Assembly: GCF_022690765.1 (NCBI RefSeq) | Contig: NZ_JALCZA010000013.1 | Span: 1 to 64,000, forward strand | Source: Anaeromyxobacter oryzisoli | Lineage (GTDB): Bacteria > Myxococcota > Myxococcia > Myxococcales > Anaeromyxobacteraceae | Direction: 5' to 3' | DNA length: 64,000 bases | Part shown: piece after piece, positions 35,306-44,152 of the stretch | Position numbering within the stretch: position 1 is the stretch's first letter | Layout of the letters: every line of letters starts with the position of its first letter | Translations under genes and position numbers: made by a program | The notes under the pieces: generated by a model | The model's database searches: none | What the model saw: only the letters and a program-made list of their open reading frames with translations | What the model was told of the DNA's origin: nothing

Positions 35306-37819
35306 ATGGAGCCGCGCTCCGCAGCCGCGAGCTCGCCGGAAGGCGCAGGGCCGGGCGGCCTCTCCGAGGCCGAGGCGCGGCGCAGGCTCCGCGCGTTCGG
35401 CCCGAACCGCCTCGTCGAGCGCCATCGCTGGGAGTGGCTGCGGGATCTCCTGCGGCTGGTGAGCGACCCGATGGCGATCATGCTCGCCATCGCCGGGGCG
35501 GTCTACCTGCTCCTCGGCGAGGTGAAGGACGGCGTGATCCTCCTCGCCGCCATCGCGCCGGTCCTCGGGGTGGACGTCCTCCTCGAGGCGCGCTCGCGGG
35601 CCGCCCTGAAGAAGCTCGCCGCCGCCGTGAGCCTTCGCGCCCGGGTGCTCCGCGACGGCGCCGAGCGCGAGATCCCGCGCGAGGAGATCGTGCCCGGCGA
35701 CCTGCTGCTCCTGCGCGAGGGCGATCTCCTGCACGCCGACGGCGTGGTGCGCCGCGCCGCCAACCTCACCCTCGACGAGTCGCAGCTCACCGGCGAGTCC
35801 GAGCCGGTCCGCAAGGAGGCGGTCCCCGCGGGCGCGCCCCCGGAGCCGGCCGACGCCGGGCACGCGTTCTTCGCCGGCTCCCTGGTCCTGACCGGCCAGG
35901 GGATCGGCGAGGTGACGCGCACCGGGCCGCGCACGCGCTTCGGGCGGATCGCCCACCTCGTCGCCGAGGCCGTCCCCGCCGCGACGCCTCTGCAGCGCAA
36001 GACGAGGCGGATGTTCCGCGTCCTCGGCCTCGCCGCGGTGGCGGTCGCGGTGCTGGTCTTCCTGCTCGGCCTGTGGCGCGGGGGCGACGTGTACCACGCG
36101 CTGCTCACGGCGCTGTCCGTCGCGATCGCGTCCGTCCCGGAGGAGTTCCCGCTCGTCTTCACCATCTTCCTGTCGATGGGGGCGTTCCGCCTCTCGCGGC
36201 GCGGCGTCCTGGTGCGGCGCCTCGCGGCCGTCGAGACCCTCGGCTCGACGACCGTCATCTGCACCGACAAGACCGGCACCCTCACCGCGGGCCGCTTCGC
36301 CCTCGACGCCCACGAGGTGCTCTCCCCGCGCGCGTCGGAGGACGCGCTGCTCGAGGCCGCGGTCCTGGCCTGCGAGCCGGAGCCGGCCGACACGATGGAG
36401 CGCGCGATCGCGGCACACTGCGGCGAGCACGGCCTGCGGCTCGCTCCGCTCCTCGCCGCGTGGCAGCTCGTCCACGACCACGACTTCGACGCCGTCGGCA
36501 AGCACATGTCGCACGTCTGGCGGCGCGCCGAGGGCGGGGCGGAACCATGGCGCCTGTGCGCCAAGGGGGCGCTCGAGGGGATCCTCGAGCACTGCCGCCT
36601 GGCCGCCGGCGAGCGCGCCCGCGCCGAGGCGGCGAACGCCGCGCTGGCGGCCAAGGGGATGCGGGTGCTCGCCGTGGCGGAGCGGCGGAGCGCGCACATG
36701 ACGGGGGTGCGCCAGGAGGACGAGGCGGGGCTGGAGCTGCTCGGGCTGCTCGGCTTCCGGGATCCGCTCCGGCCGGAGGTGCCCGCCGCGGTGGAGGAGT
36801 GCGGCCGGGCGGGGATCCGGGTGAAGCTGGTCACCGGCGACCACCCGCTCACGGCCCACGCCATCGCCGACGCGGCCGGGATCCCCCACGCGGACCAGGG
36901 CGTCGTCACCGGGGACGAGCTCGACGCGCTCCCTCCTGACGCGCGCGCGGAGCGCATCCGCACCTGCGCGATCTTCGCCCGCGTCCGCCCGGAGCAGAAG
37001 CACGCCATCGTGGAGGCGCTCTCGCGCGCCGGCGAGGTCGTCGCCATGACGGGCGACGGCCTGAACGACGCGCCCGCGCTCCGCCGCGCCGACATCGGCG
37101 TCTCCTTCGGGATCCGCGGCACGCCGGTGGCCCGCGCCGCGGCCGATCTCGTCCTGCTCGACGACGACTTCGCCGCGCTCGTGGCGACCGTGCGCGAGGG
37201 GCGGGCGATCTACGCCAACATCCAGCGCGCGTTCCTCTACCTGCTCTCGTTCAAGCTGCGGGTCGCGGGGCTCGCGCTGCTGGTGCCGCTCGTCGGGCTG
37301 CCCGCGCTGTTCCAGCCGGTCCACCTCGTCTGGCTGGAGCTCATCGTCCACCCGGTCTCGGCGCTGGTCTTCGAGGCCGAGCCGCCGCCCCCCGACCTCA
37401 TGCGCCGCGCGCCGCGCGATCCGCGCGCGCCGCTCGTGCCGGGGCGGCTCGCGGCGCGGTCGCTCGCCTCCGGGGCGATCCTCATGATCGCGGCGCTGTG
37501 GGCCTACGCGGCTCACCTCTCGCAGGGGGTCGCCTACGCGCGCAGCCTGGGGGTCGCGGTGGTGATCGCCGGGAGCCTGCTCCAGGTCTGGGCGGAGCGG
37601 GCCGGAGACGGGCCGCCGTGGTCGGCGCCGCTCCCGCGGACCTGGCGGTTCTGGGGGGTGTGGGGCGGCGTGGCGCTCTCGCTGCCGCTGTTCATGCACG
37701 TGCCGGCCATCGCCGGGATCTTCCAGATCGTGCCGCTCCAGGCGTCGGACTGGGCGCTCGTGCTGGCCGTCTCCGCCGCCTCGGTGGCGTGGCGGGCGCT
37801 GCCGCGGCGCAGGCGGTGA
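35306..37819 (+). CDS. P-type cation-transporting ATPase (P2-like)
   Basis: An 837-residue P-type ATPase. Landmarks in order: actuator LTGESEPV near residue 160, TM4 motif SVPEEFP near 276 (PEEFP rather than PEGLP of calcium pumps), phosphorylation site CTDKTGTLT near 318, and the hinge TGDGLNDAPAL near 582. About ten membrane segments, with the last pairs after FLYLLSFKLR. It lacks N-terminal heavy-metal-binding CxxC domains, so it belongs to the Ca2+/Mg2+/Na+ (P2/P3-like) rather than the CopA/ZntA group. The ATG follows GAGGAAGAGG and lies 13 bases after the porin gene. Its ion is not determinable; context suggests a cation handled together with the RND pump. It converges on the next gene 14 bases away. 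Confidence 0.85.
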   Translation: MEPRSAAASSPEGAGPGGLSEAEARRRLRAFGPNRLVERHRWEWLRDLLRLVSDPMAIMLAIAGAVYLLLGEVKDGVILLAAIAPVLGVDVLLEARSRAALKKLAAAVSLRARVLRDGAEREIPREEIVPGDLLLLREGDLLHADGVVRRAANLTLDESQLTGESEPVRKEAVPAGAPPEPADAGHAFFAGSLVLTGQGIGEVTRTGPRTRFGRIAHLVAEAVPAATPLQRKTRRMFRVLGLAAVAVAVLVFLLGLWRGGDVYHALLTALSVAIASVPEEFPLVFTIFLSMGAFRLSRRGVLVRRLAAVETLGSTTVICTDKTGTLTAGRFALDAHEVLSPRASEDALLEAAVLACEPEPADTMERAIAAHCGEHGLRLAPLLAAWQLVHDHDFDAVGKHMSHVWRRAEGGAEPWRLCAKGALEGILEHCRLAAGERARAEAANAALAAKGMRVLAVAERRSAHMTGVRQEDEAGLELLGLLGFRDPLRPEVPAAVEECGRAGIRVKLVTGDHPLTAHAIADAAGIPHADQGVVTGDELDALPPDARAERIRTCAIFARVRPEQKHAIVEALSRAGEVVAMTGDGLNDAPALRRADIGVSFGIRGTPVARAAADLVLLDDDFAALVATVREGRAIYANIQRAFLYLLSFKLRVAGLALLVPLVGLPALFQPVHLVWLELIVHPVSALVFEAEPPPPDLMRRAPRDPRAPLVPGRLAARSLASGAILMIAALWAYAAHLSQGVAYARSLGVAVVIAGSLLQVWAERAGDGPPWSAPLPRTWRFWGVWGGVALSLPLFMHVPAIAGIFQIVPLQASDWALVLAVSAASVAWRALPRRRR

Positions 37820-37833
37820 GCCGGTCGCCGCGG

Positions 37834-39333
37834 TCACCCCCCGGCGCCTCGCCGCCGGAGCGCGGCGACGGACGCCGCGAGCACCAGCATCGCGGCGAGC
37901 GCCGCCGGCCAGTCGCCCGCCGCGGCGTACGGCGTCGGGACCTGGGCGGAGGGGACCGTCGCGAGGAGGACGTGGTCGTTCCGCTCGCGGGCGGGGAGGC
38001 TCGCCCGCACGCGGCCGAGCGGGTCGAACGCCATCGAGGTCGCCGCCCGCACGGGACGCACCACGGACAGGCCGCCCTCGATCGCCCGCACGCGCGCCAT
38101 GAGCGCGTGCTGCGGATCGATCCCGCGCCAGTCCGAGGAGGGCAGGACGACCAGCCCCGCGCCGCCCCGCGCGTGCGCTCGTGCGAGCGGCGGCGAGTCG
38201 TAGTCGTAGCAGATCGCCCCCGCGGCCCGGCCCCACGGCCGGTCGTGCACGGCGAGCGGCGCGCGGCTCCGGAGCGACGGCTCTCCCGGCGGCAGGAAGT
38301 GCTTGCCGTAGGTCTCGATCTCCTCGCCGCGCGCGCCGAGCCACCGGTAGACGTTCGCGATCCGGAGGGGCGCCCGGGACACGACGACGCCGTAGGCCAT
38401 CACGAGATCCACCCGGTGCGCCCGCGCGAACGCGGCGCCGCGCGCGACGAGCGCGGGCTCCTCCTCGCGCTCGACGACCGTCGCGACCTCGTTCCAGGCG
38501 ACGAGCTGCGCGCCGGCCTCGGCGGCCAGCGCGGACCGCGCGAAGAGCGCGTCCACGTTCCCGCGCAGGTCCGCGATGCTCGTCATGCGTGCCGGGAAGT
38601 CCACCGTCACCCCGGCGACGCGCACCGTCGGCGCGCCGTCGTCCCCCGCCGCGAGCCGCAGCGCGCCCCACCCGTGCGCGAGCAGCACCGCCGCGGCGGC
38701 CGCGAGCGCGTGCGCCCAGGGCCGCCGCCCCGGCGGGGCGACGAGGAGCGACACGGCGCCGCCGATCGGCCACGCCATCACGAAGCCGACGAGCGCGAGC
38801 CCGCCCAGCGAGGCGACCTGGAGCAGCGGCAGGTTCTCGACCTGGCTCGCGGTGGAGATCGCCCACGCGCCGAGGGGCGAGCGCGCGCCGGCGAGGTCGG
38901 CGAGGGCGGTCAGCGCGGCGAAGGCGTGGACGCCCCACGCCGGGCCGGCCCGGCGCCGGATCGCGTCCCACAGGACGAGGGTGAGCCAGGTGACGGTTCC
39001 CATCGGGACGCCGAAGGCGGCGGCGAACCCCGGGCCGATGGGGGGAGTCACGATCTTGAGGGCCTGCAGCGTGCTGCCGGCCACGCAGGCGGCCCAGAGG
39101 AGCGACCGGCCGCGGGCCCCTCGCCACCGCGTGGCGAGGAGCGCGAGGGGCACCGGCGCGAGCCAGCCCGCGAGCGCCACGCCCGCGCGGTTCGCCGCGA
39201 GGGCGGTGAGGAGGACGCCCGCCGCGGCGAGGGCCCAGGTGGGGGCGCGATCGGCGAGCGGGCGCGGCGTGCCCTGGGCGGGCGCGGAGCGAGCCCGATC
39301 GTGCGCGAGAGTGGTCGGGGTCGTCGGGGGCAT
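37834..39333 (-). CDS. Apolipoprotein N-acyltransferase-like protein (Lnt/nitrilase family)
   Basis: A 499-residue protein with seven or so N-terminal membrane segments (about 30-215) and a nitrilase-type catalytic domain (about 220-470). The Glu-Lys-Cys triad is visible: AWNEVATV near residue 280, YGKHFLPPGEPS near 343, and AICYDYDSP near 374. Lnt acylates the N-terminal Cys of lipoproteins; the length matches. I leave the gene symbol empty because organisms with many lipoproteins often have a second, more divergent Lnt-like enzyme, and this one sits apart from the usual lnt neighbours. The start at 39333 follows GGAGGAG. Confidence 0.8.
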   Translation of the reverse strand: MPPTTPTTLAHDRARSAPAQGTPRPLADRAPTWALAAAGVLLTALAANRAGVALAGWLAPVPLALLATRWRGARGRSLLWAACVAGSTLQALKIVTPPIGPGFAAAFGVPMGTVTWLTLVLWDAIRRRAGPAWGVHAFAALTALADLAGARSPLGAWAISTASQVENLPLLQVASLGGLALVGFVMAWPIGGAVSLLVAPPGRRPWAHALAAAAAVLLAHGWGALRLAAGDDGAPTVRVAGVTVDFPARMTSIADLRGNVDALFARSALAAEAGAQLVAWNEVATVVEREEEPALVARGAAFARAHRVDLVMAYGVVVSRAPLRIANVYRWLGARGEEIETYGKHFLPPGEPSLRSRAPLAVHDRPWGRAAGAICYDYDSPPLARAHARGGAGLVVLPSSDWRGIDPQHALMARVRAIEGGLSVVRPVRAATSMAFDPLGRVRASLPARERNDHVLLATVPSAQVPTPYAAAGDWPAALAAMLVLAASVAALRRRGAGG

Positions 39334-39519
39334 GGCGAGCTCCTCCTGCGCCGCAGCAGCTCGATGCGAGCGGGTGCCGACACGGAGGAACCTACGCGCG
39401 CCGGGCCCTGCGAGCCTCGCCCCGGGACGCCAATCGTTCGCCCGCCCGCGCCAGCGACACGGCGCGGCCGCGACGCAGGCTCACGTCGAGCGGGGCGGCG
39501 GCGCGATAAGCTGCGAAGC

Positions 39520-40554
39520 GTGGCCGCCACCGTCCTCCCCGTCGCCACCCGCGCGCTCGTCGAGGCGTGCGGGCGCCTCGGGCTCGATCCCGACCGACTG
39601 CTCGCCCGCGCCGGGATCGAGCGCGCGCGGCTCGAGGACCCGGACTCCCGCCTCGAGGCCGGGCAGGCGGACGCGGTCTGGCGGGAGGCCCTCCTCGCGA
39701 GCGGGGACCCGGCCCTCGCGCTCCGCGCCGCCGAGCAGACGCCCTTCGGCGCCTTCCGTGTCCTCGATTACCTCGGCGCGAGCGGCGCCACCGTCGGCGA
39801 GGGTCTCCGGCGCGTCGCGGCCTACTTCCCGCTCGTCGATCCCCGGGCGGCGCTCGCGGTCGAGGAGGAGGCGGGCGGTGCGGTGAGTCTCGTGTTCCGG
39901 GCCGTGGGGGGCGGCGCGCTTCCGCCGCAGGCGCAGGAGTACACGCTGGCGATCCTCGCCTCGCGCGTGCGGCAGGTGACGCGCGCGCCCAGGCCGGAGC
40001 TCGGCTTCCGCTTCACGTTCTCGCGGCCGGCCCACGCCGCGGAGCACGCGCGGGTTCTCGGCGTCGAGCCCGCGTACGGCGCGCCCGTCGCGGCGCTGGT
40101 CCTCTCGCGCGCCACCTGGGACGCGCCGACCTCCGGGGGCGACCCGCGGCTGCTCGCGGCGCTCGACGAGCACGCGCGGGCGCTCCTCGGCCGCGCGTCG
40201 GGCGGGGACGGCGCGGCGCGGACGCGTGCCGCCATTTGGGCGGAGCTGACGGGGCGCGAGCCGTCCCTCGCCGCCGTGGCACGGCGCCTCGGGACCTCGC
40301 CGCGGACGCTGCAGCGGCGCCTCGAGGAGGAGGGGACGCGCTTCGCAGCGGAGGTGGATCGCGTCCGGCGGGAGCGGGCCGAGTCGCTCCTGACGGCCCC
40401 AGACGTCGCGATCGCGGAGGTGAGCTGGCTCGTCGGGTTCGCGGAGCAGAGCGCGTTCACGCGGGCGTTCCGGCGCTGGACCGGGACGTCGCCCAGCGCG
40501 TGGCGACGTGAGCACGCCGGCTCGGTGCCGGGGCGTGCCACGCGCCCTCGGTGA
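39520..40554 (+). CDS. AraC-family regulator with Arabinose_bd-type N-domain
   Basis: A 344-residue transcription factor. Residues about 10-200 resemble the arabinose-binding-like domain found in OruR/ArgR-type AraC proteins (LVEACGRLGLDPDRLLARAG and AEQTPFGAFRVLDYL). The C-terminal 100 residues form the double HTH: AVARRLGTSPRTLQRRLEEE and IAEVSWLVGFAEQSAFTRAF followed by WTGTSPSAWR. The GTG at 39520 gives a full N-domain. It stands between divergent genes and could act on the Lnt-like gene, which starts 186 bases away in the other direction, though no operator is evident. Confidence 0.85.
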   Translation: MAATVLPVATRALVEACGRLGLDPDRLLARAGIERARLEDPDSRLEAGQADAVWREALLASGDPALALRAAEQTPFGAFRVLDYLGASGATVGEGLRRVAAYFPLVDPRAALAVEEEAGGAVSLVFRAVGGGALPPQAQEYTLAILASRVRQVTRAPRPELGFRFTFSRPAHAAEHARVLGVEPAYGAPVAALVLSRATWDAPTSGGDPRLLAALDEHARALLGRASGGDGAARTRAAIWAELTGREPSLAAVARRLGTSPRTLQRRLEEEGTRFAAEVDRVRRERAESLLTAPDVAIAEVSWLVGFAEQSAFTRAFRRWTGTSPSAWRREHAGSVPGRATRPR

Positions 40555-40599
40555 AGCCGCGGCCTCGAGCCGGCTGATGCTTCGGCGCGCGCGCCGGCG

Positions 40600-41169
40600 T
40601 CAGCGACGCCGCTTCTGGTACGTCCCCATGAGCTCGACGCGCTCGAGGACGTGCCCCGCCATCGCTTGCTCGAGCTTCGCCTTGGTGGGCGTGCCGAGGT
40701 CCCCGAGCGTCCGGTCGAGGGCGTGGAGCTTGAAGAAGTACCGGTGGCGGCCGATGGGCGGGCACGGGCCGCCGTAGCCGGTCCGCTTCCAGTCGTTCAG
40801 CCCCTCGCGCGTGCCCGGCGGGAGGCGCGTCAGGGCCTCGGCGAGGCCGGTGGCGCTCGGCGGGATGTCGTAGAGCACCCAGTGGACGTAGGTCATCCTG
40901 GGCGCCTTCGGATCCGGCGCGTCCGGATCGTCCACGATGAGCGCGAGGCTCTTCGTGCCGGCCGGGAGGCCCGACCACTCGAGCGCGGGCGAGGCGTCCT
41001 TCCCCTCGCAGGTGTGTACGGCCGGGATCTCGCCGCCGGGCGCGAAGGCCGGCGACTTCAGCGTGAGCGCCATGGCTCCTCCTCCCGCCACGCCTCCCCG
41101 CGGAACGGCACCGAGGAGGACGGCGCCGAGGGCGACCCCCACGGGCAGGACGCGACACATGCTCTCCAT
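40600..41169 (-). CDS. YbhB/YbcL-type Raf kinase inhibitor-like protein, exported
   Basis: A 189-residue phosphatidylethanolamine-binding-like protein. The core shows the family signatures: FAPGGEIPAVHTCEGKDASP, LALIVDDPDAPDPKAPRMTYVHWVLYDIP-like segments (DPDAP and VHWV) and YGGPCPPIGRHRYFFKLHAL. An N-terminal signal peptide makes it periplasmic. Two Met codons, at 41169 and 41160, are possible; neither has a strong ribosome site. The role of bacterial YbhB proteins is unknown. It converges on the AraC gene, 45 bases away. Confidence 0.85.
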   Translation of the reverse strand: MESMCRVLPVGVALGAVLLGAVPRGGVAGGGAMALTLKSPAFAPGGEIPAVHTCEGKDASPALEWSGLPAGTKSLALIVDDPDAPDPKAPRMTYVHWVLYDIPPSATGLAEALTRLPPGTREGLNDWKRTGYGGPCPPIGRHRYFFKLHALDRTLGDLGTPTKAKLEQAMAGHVLERVELMGTYQKRRR

Positions 41170-41362
41170 CCTAGCGCTCGCGGGAGGGTGCGGCGCGATC
41201 CGACCGTGGCCTCGCCCGCGGGCATTCGCCGGCGGGCTCGATCCCTCGTGTCGCTCCGGAGCGGCTCACCCTTGGAGGCCCCCCAACAGGCTCCCTCTCG
41301 TTCGCATGCCCTGCGCTACGGTTGCGGGCGACGAACGGTGAAGCCCCCGGAGGCTCTCGGAG

Positions 41363-41803
41363 ATGCCTCGTGTGCTGCGCGTCGCTGCAGCCGTCGTAGG
41401 CGCGCTCTCGGTGGTGTCCGGGTGCGCCACCGGGCGAGCGCGAGACGCGAACACCGCCACGCCCTCGGCGGCGACGCGGGCAGGAGGCCTCATGCACCTG
41501 GACGAGTCCGCCTCCGGCACCGAGCTGCGGCTCCGCGCCGGGGACACGCTCGAGGTGACGCTCGCCGAGACGCCCACGACCGGCTACCGCTGGCGGCTGG
41601 TCTCGGACGGGGCACCCGCATGCCGCGCCGGCTCGGATCGGTTCGAGCCGCCCTCGTCGATGACGCCGGGAGCTCCGGGCCGCCACACGTTCACGTTCAC
41701 GACCGTCCAGCGCGGCGCCGGGGAGATCGTGCTCGTGTCCGTGCGGTCGTTCAGCGGGGCCGAGCCCGCGCGCCGATTCAGCGTGCACGCCGTCGTCGAG
41801 TGA
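41363..41803 (+). CDS. Chagasin-like (inhibitor I42) lipoprotein
   Basis: A 146-residue lipoprotein (VVSGC lipobox, Cys about 21) that resembles chagasin-family inhibitors of C1 cysteine proteases. The central loop TPTTGYRW corresponds to the NPTTG.xW loop that enters the protease active site, and the last third (GAPGRHTFTFTTVQRGAGEI) matches the G....F.f...G.g.i pattern. It lies immediately tail-to-tail with the remnant of a C1-type cysteine protease at 41778-42140, the class of enzyme this fold inhibits. The ATG at 41363 follows GGAG. Confidence 0.75.
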   Translation: MPRVLRVAAAVVGALSVVSGCATGRARDANTATPSAATRAGGLMHLDESASGTELRLRAGDTLEVTLAETPTTGYRWRLVSDGAPACRAGSDRFEPPSSMTPGAPGRHTFTFTTVQRGAGEIVLVSVRSFSGAEPARRFSVHAVVE

Positions 41804-42140
41804 CGGCGGCGCGCCCGCGCCCGCGGGAGCGGTGCCGCCTATTCGCTCTGACGCACGGCTCGTTGTAGTAGATGAACAGCCTGGACGGGATGAAGCCCGG
41901 GCTCTTCTTCTCCTTGCTCCGCACGTACTGCACCGCGGCCGCGATGGCGTTGCCGGTACAGCTGCCGAGATCGTCCTGATCGTACGCGTCGGGGAACAAG
42001 TTCGTGTCGCGGAGGTCCATCTTGGACGGGAGTGTCTGCAGGTTGACGATCGGGGCCGCGTACATCAGGTCGCGGTGATCCGGGAGGTCCCGGATCCAGC
42101 CATATCGCTGAACCTTGTACGTCCGGAGCTGCTGGGGCAT
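41778..42140 (-). pseudogene. Truncated C1-family (papain-like) cysteine peptidase
   Basis: The 120-residue frame starts well: ATG at 42140 after AAGGAGG, then RYGWIRDLPDHRDLMYAA, a Leu-rich linker LPSKMDLRD, and the catalytic-Cys region DQDDLGSCTGNAIAAAVQYV, the C1A/bleomycin-hydrolase-like form. It continues SRLFIYYNE near base 41862, then switches to an Arg-rich tail with no family similarity and stops. The His and Asn catalytic residues, which lie far downstream in this family, are missing, so the gene is a fragment. It overlaps the end of the chagasin-like gene on the other strand. I infer a deletion of the 3' part, possibly when the neighbouring sequence was rearranged. Confidence 0.75.
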
Positions 42141-42467
42141 GGCGTCCTCCTTCGGGTCGGCGGATGCATACCCGGACCCAACGTCGGATCCACCGCCGGT
42201 GGGAGCCACGCTTCCGGTGGATCCTGCTCCGGGGATGAGCGTCGCTCCGGCGTCGAGGTCGCCGACCGACCCACGGACGGCGAGGCGGGCGCGCACGAAT
42301 CGGCGCGCGCGGGCTGCGTCCCGTCGAACACCAGGAGTGCCACCCAGAGGCCTTCAGGGGAGCAGACGATCGTCCTGCTCTGGACCGCTCGGTTGCCGTC
42401 GTCAGGGGCTCCTCGTAGGCTGACGCCTCCAGACCGGCGCGCGAGCCGGCCCTCCCGCGGAGATCCC

Positions 42468-42713
42468 ATGGCCACCGAAGACGAACTCAGGTCGGAGCTC
42501 GAGCGCCTCAAGGCGGAGAACGCGACGCTCAAGGCGCGCGGCAGCAAGGGCATCTCGATGAAGGTGAGCGAGAAAGGGGCCGTCTCCGTGTACGGCCTCG
42601 GCCGCTTCCCGGTGACGCTCTACCAGGAGCAGTGGCTGAAGCTCCTCGACATCGCGGACGACATCCGCGCGTTCGTGAAGGAGCACGAGAAGGAGCTCAA
42701 GAAGAAGGAGTGA
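42468..42713 (+). CDS. Small conserved hypothetical protein
   Basis: An 81-residue protein starting ATEDELRSELERLKAENATL (a short coiled coil), followed by KISMKVSEKGAVSVYGLGRF-type beta strands and a closing charged helix KEHEKELKKKE. The segment YGLGRFPVTLYQEQW looks like a conserved motif of a small protein seen in other bacteria, but I cannot name a function. The ATG at 42468 lies after the short GC-rich stretch CCCGCGGAGATC. It stands alone upstream of the ACT-domain gene. Confidence 0.65.
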   Translation: MATEDELRSELERLKAENATLKARGSKGISMKVSEKGAVSVYGLGRFPVTLYQEQWLKLLDIADDIRAFVKEHEKELKKKE

Positions 42714-42841
42714 GCGGGCGCGCACCGCCGTGCACGCCGGACGGCCTCGACTAGATCGTAAGCCGGGCCGGTCGGGACCTTTGGGAGCGAGGCGGCACGC
42801 GATCCGAACGCTCGGGTGACCGTCCGGCGAGGGGGCTCGAC

Positions 42842-43228
42842 ATGCCACGCGCGAAGGCACTCGTGATCCGGGTCGAGGACCGCCCGGGGATGCTCGGCGA
42901 GATCGCGTCCGCTCTCGGAGCGGCCAAGGTGAACCTCCGGGCCGTGCACGGGGGCAAGGAGGGCGATCAGGGGGTGGTCCGCCTGGTGGTGGACAAGGCC
43001 GCGACGGCGAGGCGGGTGCTCGCCGCCCACGGCTGGATGCCCGAGGTGGAGGAGATCCTCGAGGTGGAGCTCGCCGACAAGCCGGGCACGCTCGGCGAGG
43101 TGGCGAGGCTGCTCGGCGACGCCAAGGTGAACATCCAGTATGTGTTCGTGAGCACCACCGGCGGGCGGAAGGCGACCGCGTTCCTCGCGGTGTCCGACCT
43201 GAAGGCGGCGCTGAAGGCGCTCAGGTGA
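42842..43228 (+). CDS. ACT-domain protein (two ACT repeats)
   Basis: A 128-residue protein built from two ACT-like regulatory modules: VIRVEDRPGMLGEIASALGA (residues 8-27) and ILEVELADKPGTLGEVARLL (about 70-89), each followed by a KVN... strand-helix. ACT modules bind amino acids or similar small molecules. With no enzyme domain attached this is a stand-alone sensor, as in many bacterial amino-acid-biosynthesis regulators. The ATG at 42842 follows GGGG. A terminator lies after it at 43241-43273. Confidence 0.85.
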   Translation: MPRAKALVIRVEDRPGMLGEIASALGAAKVNLRAVHGGKEGDQGVVRLVVDKAATARRVLAAHGWMPEVEEILEVELADKPGTLGEVARLLGDAKVNIQYVFVSTTGGRKATAFLAVSDLKAALKALR

Positions 43229-43240
43229 CGGCCCGATCCG

Positions 43241-43273
43241 GAGGCGGCCGCCGCCAGGGTCGGCGTCCGCCTC
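43241..43273. terminator. Candidate bidirectional terminator
   Basis: A GC-rich hairpin with two stem parts (GAGGCG / CGCCTC outside, CGCCG / CGGCG inside, loop CCAGGGT) and TTC after it. It lies 12 bases after the ACT-domain gene and 36 bases before the end of the convergent SnoaL-like gene, so it could stop transcription from both sides. Confidence 0.5.
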
Positions 43274-43309
43274 TTCAATCGGTCCCGCGCCGCGTCCGCT
43301 GACTACGCG

Positions 43310-43765
43310 TCAGTGAACGGGCGGCGGCGCCGCGGCCTCGCGGCCCTGCGCCGGGGCCCGGAGTCCAAGCTGCGACAGGAGCGTCGCGGCGTCGAAGTAC
43401 ATCCGCGACTCGGTGATCTTCCCGCTGCGGAGCTTGAACACCTGCACGCACGGCACCTCGACCTTGCGCCCGGTCGGCGCGAGATCGCCGGTCGGCCCCT
43501 TGAGCAGGCCGGTGTGCGTACCGCGGCCCGTGAACTCCGCGATCACGCAGTCGCCCTGCCCGATGAGGCTCGTCAGCTCGCAGGTCGCGTCAGGGAACGC
43601 CCTGATCCACATCTCCGCGTCCTCGCGGAAGCCGAGCTTCACGTCGTACGGCACGTTCAGGGTCTTCGCGTCCGGATATGCACAGGAAGCGAGCTTGTCC
43701 AGGTCCTTCGCGTTGAAGGCGTCGATCACGTCCCGGACGATCGCCGTGAGATCCAAGGTAGCCAT
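43310..43765 (-). CDS. SnoaL-like / ester-cyclase domain protein
   Basis: A 151-residue NTF2-like fold protein: IVRDVIDAFNAKDLDKLASC, a helix-turn motif common to SnoaL-like and limonene-epoxide-hydrolase relatives; FREDAEMWIRAFPDATCELT, the central strand region; and the FKLRSGKITESRMYFDA end typical of ester cyclases. Proteins of this fold isomerise or hydrolyse small molecules or have only scaffolding roles. The C-terminal 15 residues are a Pro/Ala tail. The start at 43765 follows AAAGGGGGAAGG. A GTAC-rich site lies about 70 bases upstream. Confidence 0.8.
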   Translation of the reverse strand: MATLDLTAIVRDVIDAFNAKDLDKLASCAYPDAKTLNVPYDVKLGFREDAEMWIRAFPDATCELTSLIGQGDCVIAEFTGRGTHTGLLKGPTGDLAPTGRKVEVPCVQVFKLRSGKITESRMYFDAATLLSQLGLRAPAQGREAAAPPPVH

Positions 43766-44152
43766 ACCTTCCCCCTTTCTCGATCGACCTTCATCGATCG
43801 ATCCGGATCAATCCTAGGGACGAAGGCCGGGATTGCACGTACACGTACAGTACGGCTCTCGCCGAGCGGGAGCGCGGCGGCCGGCGCGTGACGCGGGCGC
43901 CGCGCGTGGCGCCACGGCGGTTGCCGCGCGCACGGGCCGGCGCGCGTGCTCCCTGCCGCCCCGCCGGCCTGCCTCCTCACTGGCGCGCCGCTGACGCCTT
44001 CGCGAAGCGTCCACGGCGAGGTGCGAGCGAGCGGATCGGCGGGCGCCTCTGCGGGCGCCGGAGCCGCGTGGCGCCCCCGGAACGACGCGCGGGCCGGGGC
44101 CCGGCGCGCTCGAGCGCTTGCGGCCGGGGCGCGAAGGCGCCCTGAGCGCGAT
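43766..44152. other. Intergenic region with a GTAC-rich site
   Basis: 387 bases between two minus-strand genes. At 43836-43855 there is CACGTACACGTACAGTACGG, with several overlapping GTAC palindromes, and at 43782-43801 repeated GATCGA units; both could be regulatory for the SnoaL-like gene. The rest, up to the helicase stop at 44153, is GC-rich with no convincing gene; open frames here have no protein-like pattern. Confidence 0.4.
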
